14,426 nt of DNA from positions 1 through 14,426 of the forward strand of contig DATLTB010000020.1 in NCBI GenBank assembly GCA_035533815.1, given 5' to 3'. This document shows positions 1 through 7,432 of this stretch, piece after piece. The stretch comes from JANWKA01 sp035533815. GTDB taxonomy: Bacteria > Bacteroidota > Bacteroidia > Chitinophagales > Chitinophagaceae. The notes beneath the pieces are model-generated. The model made no database searches. It was given only the letters and a program-made list of their open reading frames with translations, and had not been told where the DNA came from. Position numbers and translations under genes: made by a program. The number at the start of each line of letters is the position of its first letter. The stretch's first letter is position 1.

Positions 1-412
1 TTTCCGCTTCAATCCTATCTTTTCCCGGTATTGCGTTTCACCAACTGGCAAAGCTGTTGATGGATTAATGCGTTTATTCTTCACTATAATTTATGTTGTT
101 CCTAATACATTCAGTATGAAGTCCAGAAGGAGGGTTTGCTCCGGAAAAGAACATTTTAAATGGTTACAAGAGAATAACCGCATTAAGGGGATATGAAATA
201 TTCGGCTTTCGCTAAAAGTATGCCCTAGCCTGAACCAATATTTTTTTTCAGCCATACTCCCCCCATCCAATCTATTGTTTGTTTCATCCTGCTTTGAATT
301 TGTTCCATGGAAACCCTTTTGTAGCTAAGTTCGTGTCAGTAAAATAGCTTGTATATTTCATTGCGTTTATATTTTATGGGGGTTGTTTATTTGAAACCCC
401 TATAAATATCAA
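1..412. other. intergenic, no recognisable gene
   Basis: This left-edge stretch has frequent stop codons in all frames and no protein or RNA family that I recognise. It is rich in A/T runs. The only clear structure in it is the hairpin at 376-403, listed separately. A gene beyond the left edge could have its regulatory region here, but no TAnnTTTG-type promoter box was found. Confidence 0.5.
376..403. repeat. 9-bp hairpin, possible terminator
   Basis: Positions 376-384 (ATGGGGGTT) pair with 395-403 (AACCCCTAT), giving nine pairs including one G-T, with a 10-nt loop. Neither side is followed by a strong T run, so a terminator role is uncertain. It could mark the end of a transcript coming from the left edge, or be a structure in the leader of the small frame at 413. 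Confidence 0.3.
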
Positions 413-562
413 ATGGGGTTACGGTATTTAGACAAAGCTGAACCTTTTTTCAAGGCTGGTGGGTCTGTCAATTTTCAGGACCTGGACCTTGGCTTTTTGC
501 AGCGGATTAACTGGGCTTATTCACCTGAATCCAGAAAAATGCATTTGATGTTTTGTGGGTAA
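413..562 (+). CDS. small hypothetical ORF, 49 aa (doubtful)
   Basis: An ATG-started frame of 49 codons begins MGLRYLDKAEPFF and ends HLMFCG followed by TAA. An in-frame stop lies just upstream (392-394), so it is not the tail of a longer intact gene. The composition is protein-like: aromatic residues, DLDLGFLQRINW-type content and no low complexity. I do not recognise a family, and there is no promoter box or ribosome-binding site ahead of it. A hairpin lies 19 bases upstream and another 10 bases downstream. It may be a genuine small gene, a decayed fragment, or chance. Confidence 0.2.
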   Translation: MGLRYLDKAEPFFKAGGSVNFQDLDLGFLQRINWAYSPESRKMHLMFCG

Positions 563-572
563 AGAATAAAGA

Positions 573-594
573 GATGATTTCTGAAAAAATCATC
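573..594 (-). terminator. probable terminator after alaX
   Basis: On the minus strand, GATGATTT pairs with AAATCATC (8 perfect pairs, 6-nt loop), followed by a T-rich tail (TCTTTATTCTTT). The stem overlaps the stop codon of the AlaX gene. It is A/T-rich and therefore weak, but its placement at the end of the acyl-CoA dehydrogenase-alaX pair fits an intrinsic terminator. Confidence 0.4.
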
Positions 595-1324
595 AATCCA
601 CCTGATAGGCAATCCGGATATTCCCTTTTTTGCCTTTACAATATTTGATATGGATCCGGGAGAGGACTCCTGTAGAGCGGGTATGGGTGCCTGCACAGGG
701 GTAATACCTGAATCCTTCTATGCCCACCCACCTCAGGGATTTTCCTGCAGCAAGCTGAAAACCGGGGGGAATGAAAGTTTTCACCCTATCGCCGTCCAGT
801 GAACCATCAGCACTGATATGGACGGGCAGGTCTTTTTTTATTGCTTCCCGAAGACCGGCATCGAGTTCCGAAACCGGAAAACTGCTCATGCCTTCGAGGT
901 TGGACATTTCCACATAGGGGCTGTCAGGATAATGGTATCCTTTTACCGGGATCAGGGGCCATTTCAGGTATTCATATACCAGGGAGCTAACCAGATGCCC
1001 GCCTGTATGGATCCTGGAATGAAGAAGTCTTGTTTCCGGATTGATTTCCATTGCCACCAGGTTCCCTTCCTGAAAACTGTCTTCAGTCGCGGGGTAATAA
1101 TGTTTCAGGGAATGATCTTCGGTGGCAGCTTTCAGAATAGGGATTTTCTTTCCCTGCGAACCGATCAGCCAGGCTTCATCCTGGGGCTGGCCTCCTCCGC
1201 CCGGATAAAAAATCGTTTTATCCGGGATAAAATAGGTACCCAGCGCATCCATCCCTGTCCTGAGGATCCTGACCTGTAGCTCCATCAGGGCGGAATCCTC
1301 ATGATACTGTAACCGGGTATCCAT
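593..1324 (-). CDS. AlaX-type alanyl-tRNA editing hydrolase
   Basis: This 243-aa protein resembles the stand-alone editing domain of alanyl-tRNA synthetase (AlaX), which hydrolyses mischarged Ser- or Gly-tRNA(Ala) in the cytoplasm. Three signatures are visible: FYPGGGGQPQD at about 39-49 (the family's GGGQxxD loop), the zinc motif HTGGH with His106 and His110, and the second zinc motif CAGTH with Cys210 and His214. All expected metal ligands are present, so it should be active. The ATG at 1324 is preferred because MDTRLQYHEDSALMELQV aligns with usual AlaX N-termini; a TTG seven codons earlier would overlap the upstream gene. It starts 11 bases after the acyl-CoA dehydrogenase stop and is probably co-transcribed with it, although the two functions are unrelated. 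Whether it edits Ser or Gly cannot be read from sequence alone. Confidence 0.9.
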   Translation of the reverse strand: MDTRLQYHEDSALMELQVRILRTGMDALGTYFIPDKTIFYPGGGGQPQDEAWLIGSQGKKIPILKAATEDHSLKHYYPATEDSFQEGNLVAMEINPETRLLHSRIHTGGHLVSSLVYEYLKWPLIPVKGYHYPDSPYVEMSNLEGMSSFPVSELDAGLREAIKKDLPVHISADGSLDGDRVKTFIPPGFQLAAGKSLRWVGIEGFRYYPCAGTHTRSTGVLSRIHIKYCKGKKGNIRIAYQVD

Positions 1325-1335
1325 ATGGCAAAGGC

Positions 1336-3126
1336 TTAAAAACAATACCGGTTTTCAGTGATCAGCTTTTCGGCGATACGCCGCCTGGCAGCCTGGGTAT
1401 TATAGGGTTCAGTCCGGGTAAATCTTTTTAATCCACTCAGCATCATCCGCTGTTCATCACCTTGTAGAAATGCATTGATGGCATCCTGTGCAGCTTTTGT
1501 CACCAGGGTTACGGAATCGGATAGGAAAACCCGCATCAGGTCGATTTGCCATTTGACGGGGTCCATTCCCCGCTGGTCAGCCATTTTCATTACCCTAAAC
1601 AGGGAGCTTTCTGCCAGGAACACGGTGATGATCATATCTGAAATATTCATCAGCAGCTCCTGCTGAGTTTCCAACTGAGGACCGAGTTTCTGCACCGCAG
1701 CCCCTGCGACCATCAGGATCGCTTTTTTTATCCCGGAAATCAGGGTTTGTTCGGAGGCAAACATACGCTCATCCGTATTCATCTCCGGTATGTTCATCAG
1801 TTCCTGCTGAACGCCGATTGCAGGACCCATCAGGTCAATTTTGCCTTTATTGGTTCGCTTGAGGAGCATATCCATGATCAGCAACCGGTTGATTTCATTG
1901 GTGCCCTCAAAGATCCGGTTGATCCGGGAATCCCGGTATGCCCTGGATATCTCATATTCATCCGAAAAACCATTCCCCCCGTGCACCTGAACACCCTCGT
2001 CAACCACATAATCCAGCACTTCAGAACCATTGATTTTGAGGATAGCGCATTCAATAGCATATTCCTCAGCGGCACCAAGCAGGGCATCTCCAAATGATTT
2101 TCCGCTATGAAGCAAGTCCTGCTCCTTCCGGTCAATAAGCTGAGCTACCCGATATAAGGCAGATTCACAGGAAAAAATTCGTACAGCCTGCTCAGCTATT
2201 TTATGCTGGAGGGCGCCAAAAAAGGCAATCGGATGTCCGAATTGCTCCCGGGTATTGGCATACCGGACGGTAATATCCGCCACATATTTCGATGCACCCA
2301 GGGCTGCAGCGCAAAGTTTCAGGCGGCCGATATTGAGGATATTGAAGGCAATCAGGTGTCCTTTGCCGATTTCTCCCAGGACATTTTCCACCGGTACCCG
2401 GCAGTCCTGGAAAAACACCTGGCGGGTGGAAGATCCTTTGATCCCCATTTTATGTTCTTCCTCACCCAGGGATAATCCCGGAGTGCCCTTTTCCACAATA
2501 AAAGCAGTGAACTTGTCTCCGTCTATTTTTGCAAAAACAGTGAAAATGTCGGCAAATCCGGAATTGGTTATCCAGCATTTTTGTCCATTGATCAGGTAAT
2601 GAGTGCCGCTTCCATCCAGTCTGGCCGTGGTTTTCGCGCTCAGGGCATCAGATCCGGAATTGGGTTCGGTCAGGGCGTAAGCTCCCTTTAACGCCCCGGA
2701 TGCCAGACCGGGAATATACTTCTCCTTCTGAATATCCGTGCCAAAATACAGGATTGGTAATGTCCCGATGCCGGTATGTGCTGCCATGGCGACAGAAAAG
2801 GAATTTCCGGATCCCATCACTTCATTGATCAGGGTGGAAGTGATGAAATCCTTTCCCATACCTCCGTATTGTTCCGGAAATGAAGCTCCGAGCAATCCCT
2901 GAGCCCCCGCCTTTTCCAGCAGGGAAACCATGAGTCCGGGTTCCAGACGGTCGATCCGGTCTATCACCGGATGTACCTCAGTCACTATAAATTGTGCGGC
3001 TACATCCCTGATCATGAGTTGCTCTTCGCTGAAATCCTCAGGGATGAACTGGTCAAAGGGACCGGATGCACGGACCAGGAACTCCCCGCCCTTCAGGGCA
3101 GCCTGGGCGGATTTTGCACTTTCCAT
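1336..3126 (-). CDS. acyl-CoA dehydrogenase, long-chain type with C-terminal extension
   Basis: A 596-aa FAD-dependent acyl-CoA dehydrogenase that would carry out the first oxidation of fatty-acid beta-oxidation, passing electrons to electron-transfer flavoprotein. The N-terminal helical domain is at about 30-145, followed by the beta domain with YALTEPNSGSDA (150-161) and WITNSGFAD, and a C-terminal helical domain with VHGGNGF (382-388) and RIFEGTNEI, in which Glu407 is the likely catalytic base. About 150 residues follow this, as in the VLCAD/ACAD9-like branch and a widespread Bacteroidota form of about 600 aa. The ATG at 3126 (MESAKSAQ, leading to KGGEFLVR) is chosen because that is where family similarity begins; an upstream ATG at 3207 would add 27 unconvincing residues and swallow the candidate promoter. 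Chain-length specificity is inferred only from architecture. Confidence 0.93.
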   Translation of the reverse strand: MESAKSAQAALKGGEFLVRASGPFDQFIPEDFSEEQLMIRDVAAQFIVTEVHPVIDRIDRLEPGLMVSLLEKAGAQGLLGASFPEQYGGMGKDFITSTLINEVMGSGNSFSVAMAAHTGIGTLPILYFGTDIQKEKYIPGLASGALKGAYALTEPNSGSDALSAKTTARLDGSGTHYLINGQKCWITNSGFADIFTVFAKIDGDKFTAFIVEKGTPGLSLGEEEHKMGIKGSSTRQVFFQDCRVPVENVLGEIGKGHLIAFNILNIGRLKLCAAALGASKYVADITVRYANTREQFGHPIAFFGALQHKIAEQAVRIFSCESALYRVAQLIDRKEQDLLHSGKSFGDALLGAAEEYAIECAILKINGSEVLDYVVDEGVQVHGGNGFSDEYEISRAYRDSRINRIFEGTNEINRLLIMDMLLKRTNKGKIDLMGPAIGVQQELMNIPEMNTDERMFASEQTLISGIKKAILMVAGAAVQKLGPQLETQQELLMNISDMIITVFLAESSLFRVMKMADQRGMDPVKWQIDLMRVFLSDSVTLVTKAAQDAINAFLQGDEQRMMLSGLKRFTRTEPYNTQAARRRIAEKLITENRYCF

Positions 3127-3144
3127 AATCAGGTTTTGCTCAGG

Positions 3145-3176
3145 GTAATTTACATCATGCAGGCTAAATGACCAAA
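3145..3176 (-). promoter_or_regulatory. candidate promoter for acyl-CoA dehydrogenase
   Basis: On the minus strand, TTTG (3176-3173) is followed after 20 bases by TAAATTAC (3152-3145). The -33 box is perfect, but the -7 box matches only TAnnTT of TAnnTTTG. It would give a leader of about 12 nt before the ATG at 3126, which is short but acceptable in this phylum. Confidence 0.3.
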
Positions 3177-3207
3177 ACCAGCCGATTGGCCGGAAATGAC
3201 CCCTCAT

Positions 3208-3238
3208 TTTGAGTTATGGCCCTTAAGTCTGATTTTTG
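3208..3238 (+). promoter_or_regulatory. candidate Bacteroidota promoter for hydrolase-glycosyltransferase pair
   Basis: TTTG (3208-3211), a 19-base spacer, then GATTTTTG (3231-3238): one mismatch to the TAnnTTTG -7 consensus with correct spacing. Transcription would start near 3245. This places the TTG at 3236 inside the promoter and supports the ATG at 3275 as the start of the hydrolase gene. Confidence 0.5.
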
Positions 3239-3274
3239 CAGGTATTATTTTCAAAATCGCATCACCCCGTTCCC

Positions 3275-4090
3275 ATGGAGCCTTTTTACCTGTCGCATAG
3301 CAAAGGCCGTTTCCATGGGATTACAGCAGGGAATGGTCCGTTGCTACTGATCTGTCTCCATGGGTTCGGAGAATCCTGCCATAGTTTCGAATGCCTGGAA
3401 ACCTCTTTTGCCAAGGGATATACCCTGGTTTCCATCGATCTGCCCGGTCATGGAGAAACGGGCTGGCCAGGACGGTATTTCAGGCCGGAGGAACTGAAGG
3501 AAATGCTGGTCCTGGTCCTGGAACGGTTCGGAAAGGGAAAATGCATTTTACTGGGATACAGTATGGGCAGCAGGCTGGCGCTATGCGCCATGCAACTCAT
3601 GCCATCCGGGATTAGCGCGCTGGTGCTCCTGGCTCCGGATGGCTTGAGGACCAATTTCTGGCATAGTCTTGCCACACGCACCTGGCTGGGAAACCGGATT
3701 TTCCATCATTTTATTAACCATTCCGGCCAGTTTTTCGGATTAATGCGCACGGGCCGCTTCCTGGGACTGGTCAACAGGGGGGTATTTAAATTTGCTTCCC
3801 AGAAGATGGAGTCAAGGGAAAAGCGTCAACAGGTATACCGGATATGGACCAGCATGAAAGAGATGAACCCCTCTGTCAGCAAGGTCCGGAAAATACTTTT
3901 GGAGAACCATATCCCCCTTTTACTGATTTTCGGGAAGTATGACCAGGTCATTCCCCCGTCCTGGGGCAGGCGGTTTTTCGGAGATCAGCCTCTTTGTGAA
4001 ATGATTGTGCTGGACCGGGGGCATCAGATGCTGAATGCAGAAACAGCCATCCTGATCCGCCAGAGCCTTGACAAACTCATCGGGGTATGA
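3275..4090 (+). CDS. alpha/beta-fold hydrolase
   Basis: A 271-aa alpha/beta hydrolase with the full catalytic set: oxyanion-hole motif HGFG at 29-32, nucleophile elbow GYSMGS with Ser96, acid Asp223 in FGKYDQVIP, and His250 in DRGHQM. There is no signal peptide, so it should be cytoplasmic. It belongs to the broad esterase/lyase-like group (MhpC/MenH-like in layout); the substrate cannot be read from the sequence. The ATG at 3275 is preferred over a TTG at 3236 because the latter falls in the promoter. Its stop overlaps the start of the glycosyltransferase in an ATGA (4087-4090), which implies translational coupling and perhaps a shared lipid- or glycan-related job. Confidence 0.85.
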   Translation: MEPFYLSHSKGRFHGITAGNGPLLLICLHGFGESCHSFECLETSFAKGYTLVSIDLPGHGETGWPGRYFRPEELKEMLVLVLERFGKGKCILLGYSMGSRLALCAMQLMPSGISALVLLAPDGLRTNFWHSLATRTWLGNRIFHHFINHSGQFFGLMRTGRFLGLVNRGVFKFASQKMESREKRQQVYRIWTSMKEMNPSVSKVRKILLENHIPLLLIFGKYDQVIPPSWGRRFFGDQPLCEMIVLDRGHQMLNAETAILIRQSLDKLIGV

Positions 4091-5226
4091 TTCAGCTGTT
4101 CATTTTGGGGATGGCTGTTTCCTATGGATCCTTGATCCTCTATTACCGGCATGGCTGGTCAATGTTACCGGAATGCAGCAAAGACCCGCCCCGGCAAGTT
4201 CCGGTTACCAGGGTAAGCGTGGTCATACCCACCCGGAATGAAGAACATAATATCTTGGCCTGTCTGCAGGCGATTATTGACCAGCATTACCCGGTTGAAC
4301 TTTTTGAAGTGCTGGTGGTCAATGACCATTCCACAGACCGGACTGCAGACCTGGTCCGGTCATTTCCTGCGGAAAATATTCATCTGGTGAACCTTTCCGA
4401 GCATATCCCTGCCGGTAAGGCATTGAATGCCTATAAGAAGAAAGCCATTGAAACCGCCATTTCCCTGTCCAGGGGAGACCTGATCATTACTACAGATGCT
4501 GATTGTGTGATGGGCAGGGAATGGATGAGTAATATGGTGGATTGTTATGAACGGGAGAAATGCAGGTTCATTGCAGGTCCGGTGGCTTTTCACCAGGAAG
4601 ATAACTTATTCAAATGTCTCCAATCCCTGGATTTCGTCAGTCTCCAGGGTATGACGGGAGCTATTATTGGCCTGGGAACCGGGGCTGTCTGCAATGGGGC
4701 TAACCTGGCCTATGAAAAGAAAGCTTTTCAGGAGCTGGGAGGTTTTTCAGGGATTGATCACCTGGCTTCGGGAGATGATACCCTGCTGATGCATAAGATG
4801 CAGCTGGCCTTTCCGGGATCGGTCCTTTTCCTGAAATGCCCTGCGGCCATTGTCAGTACCCTGCCGTTGAAGGGATTCAATGAATTTTTCCAGCAACGGA
4901 TCCGGTGGTCTTCGAAAATAGGCAGGCTGGATGATCATCGTATGCTGGCCATGCTGATTTTCATGTACTGCTGGAACCTTTTATTTCCGGCGCTCGCCGT
5001 TATAGCAGCATACCATCCGGATACCTGGTTTTGGCTGGCAGCCCTGCTCCTGTATAAAGCGATTATTGAGTGGGTATTCCTGGTTCCTGTAGCCCGGTTT
5101 TTCGGAAAGCTCCGGATGCTGTGGCTGCTCTTCCCTGCACAGTTTTTACATATTCCCTATATTCTCCTCTCCGTTTTCCTGGGTAAGGTAAAGACCTATC
5201 AGTGGAAGGGGCGCCGGGTGAGCTGA
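4087..5226 (+). CDS. membrane glycosyltransferase, family 2
   Basis: A 379-aa inverting GT-A glycosyltransferase. One membrane segment lies at about 3-20. The catalytic domain follows, with VVIPTRNEEHN (45-55), VVNDHSTDRT (77-86), the metal-binding TTDADC (135-140), SGDD (228-231), and QQRIRW (269-274), the QxxRW signature of processive or lipid-linked family-2 enzymes. At least three more membrane segments follow (about 288-310, 314-334 and 345-366). It would transfer a sugar from a nucleotide-sugar to a lipid or growing polysaccharide at the inner face of the cytoplasmic membrane. All motifs are intact. The donor and acceptor are unknown, and the neighbours give no O-antigen or capsule cluster, so this is likely a small lipid-modification unit with the coupled hydrolase. 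Confidence 0.87.
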   Translation: MIQLFILGMAVSYGSLILYYRHGWSMLPECSKDPPRQVPVTRVSVVIPTRNEEHNILACLQAIIDQHYPVELFEVLVVNDHSTDRTADLVRSFPAENIHLVNLSEHIPAGKALNAYKKKAIETAISLSRGDLIITTDADCVMGREWMSNMVDCYEREKCRFIAGPVAFHQEDNLFKCLQSLDFVSLQGMTGAIIGLGTGAVCNGANLAYEKKAFQELGGFSGIDHLASGDDTLLMHKMQLAFPGSVLFLKCPAAIVSTLPLKGFNEFFQQRIRWSSKIGRLDDHRMLAMLIFMYCWNLLFPALAVIAAYHPDTWFWLAALLLYKAIIEWVFLVPVARFFGKLRMLWLLFPAQFLHIPYILLSVFLGKVKTYQWKGRRVS

Positions 5227-5290
5227 CGAGGCGGGAAAAAGCGATAAAGAGGTATATTCGCTGCAAGCCATTACCTGACTGAATCCTGCC

Positions 5291-6328
5291 ATGGCAACAG
5301 AGAAAATTGATATTGATCAGTTCATGGATCTTTCCAAATGCCATCCCGTGCTGGACGTCCGTTCTCCGGATGAATACCGGCATGCCCATATGCCCCGGGC
5401 TATAAACCTGCCATTATTTACGGATGAACAGCGTAAAGTGATCGGGACCATATATAAACTTCATGGGAGGGAACAAGCTATCCTGGAAGGTCTTGGCTTC
5501 TTCGGTGCCAGCATGCAGCATCTGGTCAAAGAGACGCTGTCCCTGATCCCGGATAAACATCACCTGCTGATTCATTGCTGGAGAGGGGGTATGCGTAGTC
5601 AGGGCATGGCCTGGCTGCTGGATCTGTGCGGGTATAGGGTATTTATCTTAAAAGGGGGATATAAGGCCTACCGTAACTGGGTACTGAACAGGTTTGCCCG
5701 GACCTATGATTTGCGGGTCCTGGGCGGGTATACCGGATCGGGCAAAACAGCCTTACTGGAAAACTGGGGCAGGGAAGGGGGAAATATGATCAATCTGGAA
5801 GAACTTGCCTGTCACCGGGGTTCTGCTTTCGGGGCAATGGAAAACAAACCTCAGCCATCCCAGGAAATGTTTGAGAACCTGCTGGCCGAAGCACTTTGGC
5901 TTGCCATAGATTCGGGGGCTGTCTGGCTGGAAGATGAGAGCCAGGCCATCGGACATGTGGTCATTCCGCCGCTATTCTGGCAACAGATGAGGCAAGCGCG
6001 GGTGTTGTTTCTGGAAATTCCTTTTGAAGCAAGGCTGGATCGGCTAATCCGGGAATATGGGAACCTGGATAAACAATTACTGATGCAATCTATTGGCAAA
6101 GTAGGGAAAAGACTGGGGGGCCTTACCGCCAGGGAGGCATTGCAATGGCTGGAAACAGGCAATACCAGGGAATGTTTCCGCATCCTGCTGACCTATTACG
6201 ACAAATATTACGGGAAATCCATCCAGGGCCGAAAATCAGCAGGCAGTATGGTGGAAACAGCCGCCTTTGAACGGCCCGGCGCGACCAGTGCGGCCTCCGT
6301 TTTGGGTAATATGGCTTCAGGGGCTTAA
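5291..6328 (+). CDS. mnmH: tRNA 2-selenouridine(34) synthase (MnmH/SelU)
   Basis: This 345-aa enzyme replaces the sulfur of 2-thiouridine at the wobble position of tRNA(Lys), tRNA(Glu) and tRNA(Gln) with selenium, using selenophosphate and a geranylated intermediate. The N-terminal rhodanese domain (about 8-130) opens with VLDVRSPDEYRHAHMPRAINLP and carries the active-site Cys96 in HCWRGGMRS. A P-loop domain follows with GGYTGSGKT (145-153), then NLEELACHRGSAFG, conserved in this family. The length is close to the usual 350-365 aa. It is followed 13 bases later by selD, the selenophosphate donor enzyme, a classical pairing. No consensus promoter was found in the 64 bases before it, so it may be read through from the glycosyltransferase. 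Confidence 0.95.
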   Translation: MATEKIDIDQFMDLSKCHPVLDVRSPDEYRHAHMPRAINLPLFTDEQRKVIGTIYKLHGREQAILEGLGFFGASMQHLVKETLSLIPDKHHLLIHCWRGGMRSQGMAWLLDLCGYRVFILKGGYKAYRNWVLNRFARTYDLRVLGGYTGSGKTALLENWGREGGNMINLEELACHRGSAFGAMENKPQPSQEMFENLLAEALWLAIDSGAVWLEDESQAIGHVVIPPLFWQQMRQARVLFLEIPFEARLDRLIREYGNLDKQLLMQSIGKVGKRLGGLTAREALQWLETGNTRECFRILLTYYDKYYGKSIQGRKSAGSMVETAAFERPGATSAASVLGNMASGA

Positions 6329-6341
6329 AGGTTAAGAATGT

Positions 6342-7382
6342 ATGGAACCGATCGCGTTAACCAAGTATTCCCATGGCTCAGGATGCGGATGTAAAATTTC
6401 CCCGGCTTTGCTGGACCAGATACTCCGGAATAATGAAGCGATGGCAGGCCCGGGAGGACTTTTGGTTGGAAATGACTGCCGGGATGATGCAGCTGTATTT
6501 GATCTTGGTAATGGTACGGCAATGATCGCCACTACGGATTTTTTCATGCCTGTGGTGGATGATCCCTTTGAATTTGGCAGGATTGCCGCAGCCAATGCGA
6601 TCAGTGATATCTATGCCATGGGAGGCAGACCGGTTCTGGCCCTGGCAATCCTGGGCTGGCCGGTGAATATCCTTGCTCCGCAAGTTGCCCACCGGGTGGT
6701 GGAAGGGGGAAGAAGCATGTGCCTGGAAGCAGGTATTCCCCTGGCAGGCGGACACAGTATTGACTGCCCCGAGCCCATATTCGGTCTGGTAGTGAACGGA
6801 TTGGCCGATATCAGGCATATCAAAAGGAATAATACGGCCAGACCGGGGAACCTGCTTTACCTGACCAAACCGATCGGGGTGGGAATCCTGACCACGGCAG
6901 AAAAAAAGGGAATGCTGGAAAAGTCCGACCGGGGGATTGCAGCTGCACAGATGATGCAGCTCAACCGGGTTGGAGAAGTCCTTGGCAGGCTGGAAGGAGT
7001 GACCGCCATGACGGATGTCACGGGATTCGGGCTGCTTGGTCATTTACTGGAAATGACCACAGGAAGCGGAAATTCCGCTGAACTTTATTTCAACCATATC
7101 CCCTGGATACTTCCGAATTTGGAAGCCTATATCCTTAAAGGATGTGTACCTGGCGGAACATTCCGGAACTGGGATAGTTATGGGGACAAAGTCAGCGGAA
7201 CAGGATACTTACAACAGCAGCTGATTGCAGATCCACAGACAAGCGGGGGACTGTTGATCGCCCTGGAAGAAAAAGCAATCCCTGAATTTGAAGCTATTTT
7301 TCGGAATCAGGGGCTAGGAGCATTCCTGGAACCTATTGGTCGTTTCATTCCCCTTGCTGAATCCAGTATCCTGGTTGTCTGA
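6342..7382 (+). CDS. selD: selenide, water dikinase (selenophosphate synthetase)
   Basis: This 346-aa enzyme makes selenophosphate from selenide and ATP. The glycine-rich N-terminal motif TKYSHGSGCGCK contains Cys15 (equivalent to E. coli Cys17) and Lys18 (Lys20), so this is the cysteine form and needs no selenocysteine readthrough. Other family segments are NDCRDDAAVF, TTDFFMPVVDDPFEFGRIAAANAISDIYAMGG (nucleotide and metal site, quoted in part) and AGGHSID. It has full length and no frame damage. Sitting directly behind mnmH, its evident role is to feed tRNA selenouridine synthesis. No selA, selB or selenocysteine tRNA is present in this window, so a selenoprotein role cannot be claimed from here. 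Confidence 0.95.
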   Translation: MEPIALTKYSHGSGCGCKISPALLDQILRNNEAMAGPGGLLVGNDCRDDAAVFDLGNGTAMIATTDFFMPVVDDPFEFGRIAAANAISDIYAMGGRPVLALAILGWPVNILAPQVAHRVVEGGRSMCLEAGIPLAGGHSIDCPEPIFGLVVNGLADIRHIKRNNTARPGNLLYLTKPIGVGILTTAEKKGMLEKSDRGIAAAQMMQLNRVGEVLGRLEGVTAMTDVTGFGLLGHLLEMTTGSGNSAELYFNHIPWILPNLEAYILKGCVPGGTFRNWDSYGDKVSGTGYLQQQLIADPQTSGGLLIALEEKAIPEFEAIFRNQGLGAFLEPIGRFIPLAESSILVV

Positions 7383-7432
7383 AATCCATTGCAGACGGAA
7401 TGCTCGGATCTGGAGTTTTAACCTAAGTTTTT

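Noticed and set aside
6342..6420. In-frame selenocysteine in SelD
   Set aside because: The active-site position is encoded by TGC, a normal Cys codon, with no in-frame TGA.
6378..7043. 221-codon open frame antisense to selD
   Set aside because: His/Ser/Gln-rich shadow of a well-supported gene; no family similarity.
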